A stretch of DNA of 64,000 bases, taken from the NCBI GenBank assembly GCA_946554335.1, contig CAMNSA010000009.1, positions 1-64,000 on the forward strand, given 5' to 3'. Below, piece after piece: positions 58,730 through 64,000 of the stretch (its first letter is position 1; every line of letters starts with the position of its first letter). The notes under the pieces were generated by a model that saw nothing but the letters and a program-made list of their open reading frames with translations, was not told the origin of the DNA and did not search any database. This stretch comes from an uncultured Neglectibacter sp. GTDB lineage: Bacteria; Bacillota; Clostridia; Oscillospirales; Acutalibacteraceae. The translations under genes were made by a program, and so were the position numbers.

Positions 58730-59013
58730 GAATTAAATAGGAAAAGACGCAGAAGGGAAAAAGATATTGACGCAAGTCTTCAGAGAGCCGGTGGACGCTG
58801 AAAACCGGTGGCTGCCTCAATGTGGATAGCTCATCCCGGAGTCGCTTTTCTGAGCGGCCTTTGTCCGTTAAGAAAAGACGCGTAGCGGCGTTAAACGCTT
58901 TGCCTTGTTAGAGGTGCAGAGAGCGGTGGAGTGATCCGGCGCTGAATACGGGTGGTACCGCGAAATGCTTTTTCGCCCCGGAAGAGGAATTATCCTTTTC
59001 CGGGGTTTTATTT
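58730..59013 (+). promoter_or_regulatory. T-box leader upstream of the TIM-ANL fusion gene, probable alanine specificity
   Basis: Stem I apical part 'CAGAGAGCCGGTGG' (AG bulge and terminal loop), T-box core AATACGGGTGGTACCGCG (58945-58962), then terminator stem CCCCGGAA (58976-58983) / TTTTCCGGGG followed by TTTTATTTT. Aligning the 3' strand of the specifier loop with the Ile T-box at 63 kb (TGGA and TCCC anchors, equal length) places GCT (58829-58831, Ala) where that leader has ATC (Ile). AGC (Ser) overlaps at 58828-58830. The antiterminator bulge TGGT pairs with discriminator A, which suits tRNA-Ala and not tRNA-Ser (G73). Confidence 0.8.
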
Positions 59014-59037
59014 TATGTTGTGAAAGGAAGAAAGGTC

Positions 59038-61569
59038 ATGAAAATCAGTTTTTCTACGCTCGCCTGTCCTGATTACTCCTGGACAGACATCTATTCCATG
59101 GCGAAAGATCTGGGATTTGACGGCATTGAAATACGAGGACTGGGGATCGATATCTTTGCCGTGAACGCGAGGCCCTTCAGCGACGCCCAGCTGCCGAAAA
59201 CCGTGGAAAAGCTCAAGTCTCTGGGGCTGGAGATCCCCTGTCTTGCTTCCGGCTGCTGCTTGAAGGCCAAAGAGAACTACGATAAGAATATCTCTGAAAT
59301 CACTCAGTATATTGTACTGGCTAAAAAATTGGGGACTCCCTATATCCGTGTGCTGGGCGACCTGCTTCCCCAGCCGGACGGTGAGGTGGACGACGCCTTT
59401 GTAGCCGAAACTTTGAAGCTGTTGGGCACCATTGCCCAGGGCTTTGGCGTAACGCTTCTGGTGGAGACCAACGGCGTCTTTGCGGACACCGGCAGGCTGA
59501 AAAGACTGCTGGATCAGGTGGGGCTTCCCTCTGTGGCAGCTCTTTGGGATATGCACCATCCCTATCGTTACATGGGAGAGCAGCCTGAAACCACTGTCGC
59601 AAACCTGGGCTCTTACATCAAATATGTTCATGTGAAGGACAGTGTGATGGAGAATGGGGAGTGCCAGTACCGCATGATGGGCGAGGGAGATCTGCCGATC
59701 ACTCAGATGCTGGATGCTTTGCACGCCATCGGCTATGACGGCTATATTTCCCTGGAGTGGGTGAAGCGGTGGACGGAAGAGCTTTCTGACGCTGGTATCG
59801 TTTTCCCAAAGTTTGCCAATTTCATGCACGAGTATTCTGTCGCTCCCGTCAAAGTGGCGGGAGGACTGCAGGACAACCGTGCCCATACGGGCAAATATGT
59901 CTGGCCCAAGGAAACGCTGATCAACGAGACCTTTCCCGATGTGCTGGATCGTATGGTGCAGGAATTTCCGGATCAGTATTGCTTCCGTTATACGGAGCTG
60001 GACTACACCCGCACCTATACGGAATTCCGGGATGATGTGGACCAGTTTGCCAGAGCTCTGATCGCCATGGGCGTCAAGAAGGGAGATCATGTGGCCATCT
60101 GGGCCACCAATGTTCCCCAGTGGTATATCACCTTCTGGGCCACCACAAAAATCGGAGCTGTCCTGGTCACGGTAAACACTGCCTATAAGATCCACGAGGC
60201 GGAATATCTGCTGCGCCAGTCTGACACTCATACCCTGGTAATGATCGATGGCTATAAAGACTCGGATTATGTGAGGATCATGAAGGAGCTTTGCCCGGAG
60301 CTTTCTGACAGCCTGCCAGGAAAGCTTCACAGCAAGCGCCTTCCCATGCTGCGCAATATCATTACGGTGGACAGCCAGCAGCCGGGCTGTTACACCTGGG
60401 AGCACGCTGTAGGACTGGGTGATTCGGTGCCCCAAAGCGAAGTGGAGGTGCGCCGCCGCAGGATCCATAAGGATGATGTGTGCAATATGCAGTATACCAG
60501 CGGCACCACGGGCTTCCCCAAGGGTGTGATGCTCACCCACTACAATGTGGTGAACAACGGAAAGGCCATCGGCGACTGTATGGATCTTTCCACGGCGGAC
60601 CGTATGATGATACAGGTTCCTATGTTCCACTGCTTCGGTATGGTCCTGGCAATGACCGCGTCCATGACTCACGGCACCACCATGTGTCCCATCACCGCTT
60701 TCTCTCCCAGAAAAGGGCTGTTCTGTATCAATCAGGAAAAAATCACTGCGTTCCATGGAGTACCTACCATGTTTATCGCCATGCTGGAGCATCCTGATTT
60801 TGAAAAGACAGATTTCTCTCATATGCGTACCGGGATCATGGCGGGCTCGCCCTGCCCGGTGAAGGTGATGCAGGATGTGGTGGAAAAGATGAATATGACG
60901 GAGATCTGTATCACTTATGGCCAGACCGAGGCTTCCCCGGGCTGCACCATGAGCAAAACCACCGATTCTCTGGAGACCCGCGTCAATACTGTGGGCGGAG
61001 AGATGTTCGGCGTTTCCTGCAAGATCGTGGACCCGGAGACGGGGGAGGACCTTCCGGACAATATGGACGGCGAGTTCGTCGCCAAAGGCTACAATATCAT
61101 GAAGGGCTACTACAAAATGCCGGAGGCTACCGCGGCGGCCATCGATGAGAACGGCTGGCTGCACACAGGAGACCTTGCCCGCCGTACTCCTGACGGGAAT
61201 TATAAGATCACGGGACGCATCAAGGATATGATCATTCGCGGCGGAGAGAATATTTACCCCAAGGAGATCGAGGACTTTATCTACACTCATCCCAAGGTCA
61301 AGGATGTGCAGGTGATCGGAGTTCCCGACGAGCAGTACGGTGAGGAAATCATGGCCTGCGTGGTGCTCAAGGAGGGGGAGGTTTCCTCGGAAGAAGAGAT
61401 CAAAGAGTTTGTGCTTTCCCATATGGCAAAGCACAAGGTGCCCCGGTATGTCACTTTTGTTTCCGACTTCCCCATGAATGCCGCTGGAAAGATCCTGAAG
61501 TACAAGATGAGAGAAGACGCGGTAAAGCTTTTGCAGCTGCAAAAGGCCAACGAGGTTGAGACCGCATAA
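59038..61569 (+). CDS. Fusion: TIM-barrel sugar isomerase-like domain plus acyl-CoA synthetase (ANL) domain
   Basis: 843 residues, two enzymes in one chain. Residues 1-~265 form an AP-endonuclease-2/xylose isomerase-like TIM barrel with an apparently intact metal site: Glu143 ('LLVETNG'), Asp171 ('LWDMHH'), His198 ('YVHVKD'), Glu240 ('SLEW'). Residues ~290-843 are a complete AMP-forming acyl-CoA synthetase: 'YTSGTTGFPKG' 486-496, 'YGQTEASPG' 627-635, 'WLHTGD' 707-712, catalytic Lys818 ('NAAGKILKY'). Substrates are unknown; the ANL half resembles medium/long-chain acyl-CoA ligases. It is under a T-box and followed by a Gfo/Idh/MocA gene. ATG 59038 follows GGAAGAAAGG. Confidence 0.88.
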   Translation: MKISFSTLACPDYSWTDIYSMAKDLGFDGIEIRGLGIDIFAVNARPFSDAQLPKTVEKLKSLGLEIPCLASGCCLKAKENYDKNISEITQYIVLAKKLGTPYIRVLGDLLPQPDGEVDDAFVAETLKLLGTIAQGFGVTLLVETNGVFADTGRLKRLLDQVGLPSVAALWDMHHPYRYMGEQPETTVANLGSYIKYVHVKDSVMENGECQYRMMGEGDLPITQMLDALHAIGYDGYISLEWVKRWTEELSDAGIVFPKFANFMHEYSVAPVKVAGGLQDNRAHTGKYVWPKETLINETFPDVLDRMVQEFPDQYCFRYTELDYTRTYTEFRDDVDQFARALIAMGVKKGDHVAIWATNVPQWYITFWATTKIGAVLVTVNTAYKIHEAEYLLRQSDTHTLVMIDGYKDSDYVRIMKELCPELSDSLPGKLHSKRLPMLRNIITVDSQQPGCYTWEHAVGLGDSVPQSEVEVRRRRIHKDDVCNMQYTSGTTGFPKGVMLTHYNVVNNGKAIGDCMDLSTADRMMIQVPMFHCFGMVLAMTASMTHGTTMCPITAFSPRKGLFCINQEKITAFHGVPTMFIAMLEHPDFEKTDFSHMRTGIMAGSPCPVKVMQDVVEKMNMTEICITYGQTEASPGCTMSKTTDSLETRVNTVGGEMFGVSCKIVDPETGEDLPDNMDGEFVAKGYNIMKGYYKMPEATAAAIDENGWLHTGDLARRTPDGNYKITGRIKDMIIRGGENIYPKEIEDFIYTHPKVKDVQVIGVPDEQYGEEIMACVVLKEGEVSSEEEIKEFVLSHMAKHKVPRYVTFVSDFPMNAAGKILKYKMREDAVKLLQLQKANEVETA

Positions 61570-61626
61570 ATTTTGAGGAAAGACGGCTTTTCAGGAAATG
61601 TCCGGAAAGCCCGGTGGTGATTGATT

Positions 61627-62913
61627 ATGAAAGCGCCTATTACATTTGCCATTGCCGGTTTCGGGGACCGGGGGAGCACCTATGCTTCCATGCAGAAGCT
61701 TTTCCCCGACAAAATGAAAGTGGCGGCGGTGGCCGACCTGGACCCGAAAAAGGTGGAAAAGGCTCAAAAGCTTTACGGAATCCCGGAGGAAAACTGCTTT
61801 TCCAGTGCGGAAGAGATGTTAAAAAGGGAGCGGCTTGCCGATGTGATGGTGGTGTCCACCATGGACCGCCAGCATGTGGGCCATGCTATTCCCGCTATGG
61901 AAAAGGGATACCATATCCTTTTGGAAAAGCCTATTTCTCCGGAATTATCGAAATGCAGGGAGATCCTGAAGGCCGAAGAAAAGTATCAGAGAAAGATCAT
62001 TGTCTGCCATGTGCTTCGCTATACCGTTTTTTATGATACCCTCAAAGACCTGATCTCTCAGGGAAGGATCGGCGATGTGGTGAGCATCTGCGCCAATGAA
62101 AATGTAGGTTATTGGCATCAGGCCCATTCTTTTGTTCGGGGCAACTGGAGAAATTCCAGAGAGACAAGCCCTATGATCCTGCAAAAGTCCTGCCATGACA
62201 TGGATATTCTCACATGGCTGATGGGGAAAAAGTGCAAGTCTGTCTCTTCGGTAGGGGGAACGCAGCTCTTCCGTAAGGAGATGGCGCCCGTTGGCGCGGC
62301 ACCCTACTGCCTGGGAGGCTGCAAGGCGAAGGACAGTTGTGTTTTTGATGCCGAAAAGATTTATGTTACCAGTCCCAAGACCGGGTTGAAATCGGGAAAC
62401 AGCTGGATCTCTTCCATCCTCAGTGTGGAAAATACCCTGGAAAGCACCTATGAGGCTTTGAAAACCGGCCCTTACGGCCGGTGCGTCTATCATTGTGATA
62501 ACGATGTGGTGGACCATCAGCAGACAAATCTTCTCATGGAGGACGGCTCCACCATCAGCTTTACCATGTGCGCCTTTACGGAAAACTGTTACCGGTATTT
62601 TAAGGCGATGGGCACAAAAGGAGAGATCGAGGCAGATATGCGTTCTAATCTGATCCATATCAGGGAATTCGGCAAGGAAGAGGAAGTGATCGATGTGCGC
62701 ACGATCGCCTCAGACCTGAAGGGCCACGGAGGGGGAGACAGTGGGATCGTAGCGGACTTTTTGGATATGCTTTTAAGCGACCGCGAGGAAACGGAGCGTA
62801 CCACGACCCTTGTCAACTCCATGGAAAGCCATTTCATTGCTCTGGCGGCAGAGGAGTCCCGGCTAAAGGGCGGAGCTCCCGTGGAATTGGCAGAGTTCCG
62901 GAACCGCTCCTGA
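61627..62913 (+). CDS. Gfo/Idh/MocA family oxidoreductase
   Basis: 428 residues. Rossmann start 'ITFAIAGFGDRGSTYASMQ', then 'VVSTMDRQHVGHAIPAMEKGYHILLEKPISP' with the catalytic Lys, and 'KSCHDMDILTWLMG' in the substrate site. A Cys-rich insert 'CLGGCKAKDSCVF' is typical of a subgroup of long members. It lies 57 bp after the TIM-ANL fusion and shares the T-box-controlled transcript. ATG 61627 is preferred to TTG 61621. Substrate unknown; with the isomerase domain upstream, a keto-sugar or polyol is likely. Confidence 0.88.
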   Translation: MKAPITFAIAGFGDRGSTYASMQKLFPDKMKVAAVADLDPKKVEKAQKLYGIPEENCFSSAEEMLKRERLADVMVVSTMDRQHVGHAIPAMEKGYHILLEKPISPELSKCREILKAEEKYQRKIIVCHVLRYTVFYDTLKDLISQGRIGDVVSICANENVGYWHQAHSFVRGNWRNSRETSPMILQKSCHDMDILTWLMGKKCKSVSSVGGTQLFRKEMAPVGAAPYCLGGCKAKDSCVFDAEKIYVTSPKTGLKSGNSWISSILSVENTLESTYEALKTGPYGRCVYHCDNDVVDHQQTNLLMEDGSTISFTMCAFTENCYRYFKAMGTKGEIEADMRSNLIHIREFGKEEEVIDVRTIASDLKGHGGGDSGIVADFLDMLLSDREETERTTTLVNSMESHFIALAAEESRLKGGAPVELAEFRNRS

Positions 62914-62950
62914 CCGAAGAAAGGGGAGAAAGCTCATCACTGCTTTTCCC

Positions 62951-62979
62951 TTGACTTTTCCATTGGTTTATGGTAAAAC
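62951..62979 (+). promoter_or_regulatory. Promoter of ileS
   Basis: TTGACT (62951-62956), 17-nt spacer, TAAAAC (62974-62979), leading into the T-box leader. Confidence 0.6.
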
Positions 62980-62984
62980 TATCT

Positions 62985-63258
62985 CGATAGAAAAATGGCG
63001 TTGACGGAGTCAGTACAAGGGCCGAAAGGTTTCAGAGAGTTGGCGGAATGTGAAGAAAGCTTCACTGGGTGCGAGCCAATACAAGTAGGGTCTTCTGGAA
63101 AATCCCTCCCAAGCCGCGACCTGAACAGCCTATGCCAAGTAGGGAAGCCGGAATTTCCCCGTTATCGGAAAGCGTATTGGATACGATATTGCAGCATTGG
63201 GTGGTATAGCGAAGCAGCCTTCGTCCCGTCAGCCGCGGGAGGAAGGCTTTTCTTTTTC
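62985..63258 (+). promoter_or_regulatory. T-box leader of ileS (isoleucine)
   Basis: AG-bulge motif 'TTTCAGAGAGTTGGCGG' near 63030, specifier ATC at 63102-63104 within 'TGGAAAATCCCTCCC', T-box core TGGGTGGTATAGCG (63198-63211), and terminator stem GCCTTC-G-TCCCG (63217-63228) / CGGGA-G-GAAGGC (63236-63247) followed by TTTTCTTTTT. The core ends ATAGCG rather than the usual ACCGCG. The element CAAGTAGGG occurs twice (63082-63090 and ~63136). The Ile codon and IleRS gene agree. Confidence 0.88.
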
Positions 63259-63281
63259 AATGAAAGGAAAGGTGCGTTACA

Positions 63282-64000
63282 ATGGGAGTCTATCATGAGG
63301 TCTCCACAAATCTGAATTTTGTGGAACGGGAAAAGAAAACGGAAAAATTCTGGGAAGCGGAAAAGATCTTCGAGGAGAGCGTTGAGGGCAGAAAAGACGA
63401 CCCCTCTTATATCTTCTATGACGGTCCGCCGACGGCAAACGGGAAGCCGCATATCGGCCATTTGGAGACCCGTGCCTTTAAGGATCTGATCCCCAGATAT
63501 CAGACTATGAAAGGCCATATGGTGCCCAGAAAGGCCGGATGGGACACTCACGGTCTGCCGGTAGAGCTGGAAGTAGAGAAGCTGCTTCACATCAACGGCA
63601 AGGAGCAGATCGAGGAGTACGGGATTGCACCCTTTATTGAGAAATGTAAGGAAAGCGTCTGGAAATATAAGGGAATGTGGGAGGATTTCTCAAAGGCCGT
63701 GGGCTTTTGGGCGGATATGGAACGCCCCTATGTGACCTATGACAACTCTTTTATCGAGTCTGAATGGTGGGCGTTAAAGCAGATCTGGGAGCGGGGGCTT
63801 CTCTATAAGGGCTTTAAGATCGTGCCTTACTGCCCGCGCTGCGGAACGCCTCTGTCCTCTCACGAGGTGGCCCAGGGCTACAAGGAAGTGAAAGAGCGCT
63901 CCGCCATCGCAAAATTTAAGTGCAGGGGAGAAGAAGCCTTTATCCTGGCCTGGACGACAACTCCCTGGACGCTGCCCTCCAATGTGGCTCTTTGCGTCAA
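63282..64000 (+). CDS. ileS: Isoleucyl-tRNA synthetase, 5' part (runs off the window)
   Basis: About 239 residues visible, open to the last base. 'YDGPPTANGKPHIGHLETRAFKD' holds the HIGH motif; 'GWDTHGLPVELEVEK' and 'CPRCGTPLSSHEVAQGY' follow, and the editing (CP1) domain begins at 'AWTTTPWTLPSN'. It charges tRNA-Ile. The HIGH-region wording is like other clostridial IleRS, possibly the eukaryote-like type 2. ATG 63282 lies after GAAAGGAAAGG. The KMSKS part lies outside the window. Confidence 0.95.
   Translation, partial: MGVYHEVSTNLNFVEREKKTEKFWEAEKIFEESVEGRKDDPSYIFYDGPPTANGKPHIGHLETRAFKDLIPRYQTMKGHMVPRKAGWDTHGLPVELEVEKLLHINGKEQIEEYGIAPFIEKCKESVWKYKGMWEDFSKAVGFWADMERPYVTYDNSFIESEWWALKQIWERGLLYKGFKIVPYCPRCGTPLSSHEVAQGYKEVKERSAIAKFKCRGEEAFILAWTTTPWTLPSNVALCV

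Noticed and set aside
58828-58830. AGC (Ser) as specifier of the first T-box
   Set aside because: It is out of register with the Ile leader by one base, and the TGGT bulge would not match the G73 of tRNA-Ser.
59008-61542. 844-codon open frame antisense to the TIM-ANL fusion
   Set aside because: Codon-bias shadow; the plus strand has complete catalytic motifs and the minus frame has none.

Overview
The window reads as a chromosomal segment of a Gram-positive, low-mobility clostridial genome of moderate GC, most likely an Oscillospirales (Ruminococcaceae-like) gut anaerobe. Supporting signs are strong Shine-Dalgarno sites, T-box leaders, a CIRCE/HrcA-type groESL operon, a SigH-like sigma factor, a SpoVB/MurJ-like flippase, SLH-anchored secreted protein, an archaeal/eukaryal-type ProRS, and a purine pathway that uses a PurO-type IMP cyclohydrolase plus a separate AICAR formyltransferase. 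No phage, insertion sequence or CRISPR array was seen.

Layout. 1-3.8 kb: an FMN reductase, then a methionine ABC transporter operon (metQ-metN-metI) preceded by a Met-rich leader peptide and terminator. 3.9-13.4 kb: comM (minus), a SigH-like sigma factor, small zinc-ribbon and DUF1858 proteins, trmK-nif3, rqcH, ptsI, cca. 13.4-20.9 kb: iron alcohol dehydrogenase and D-2-hydroxyacid dehydrogenase (minus), a flavinylated membrane electron-transfer protein, an MFS transporter, an ABC exporter with an HTH-AbrB regulator, a DUF5684 membrane protein. 20.9-22.4 kb: a small possible island (nitroreductase flanked by direct repeats of a tRNA T-arm) next to tRNA-Leu(UAG). 22.4-28.8 kb: preQ1-queT, a TrkH/KtrB K+ channel, a SpoVB-like flippase, prmA, a double GNAT, an HD protein. 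28.8-33 kb (minus): sugar isomerase plus Gfo/Idh/MocA pair, proS, acpP. 33-41.9 kb: aromatic amino acid pathway aroE-aroK, then attenuator, then aroF-tyrA-aroB-aroA-aroC-pheA and a GNAT. 42-49.3 kb: GH3 beta-glucosidase, CIRCE-groES-groEL, nfeD-slipin, ornithine cyclodeaminase-like gene. 49.3-52.5 kb: a secreted M6-like protease with SLH repeats. 52.6-58.6 kb: MIF-like protein, purE-M-N-O-(AICARFT)-D. 58.7-64 kb: a T-box leader, a TIM-barrel/acyl-CoA-ligase fusion gene with a Gfo/Idh/MocA gene, then a second T-box and the 5' part of ileS.

The most unusual content is (1) a MetQ lipoprotein whose two halves are in swapped order (circular permutation), (2) two apparent ribosome-mediated attenuators, one with a Met-rich leader peptide ahead of the met transporter and one with an aromatic-rich leader peptide ahead of DAHP synthase, in a lineage where riboswitches and T-boxes normally do this job, and (3) a T-box, with alanine as the best-supported specificity, controlling a TIM-barrel/ANL ligase fusion that is neither an aminoacyl-tRNA synthetase nor an obvious amino acid gene. 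All calls are by eye from sequence; no database search or folding program was run.
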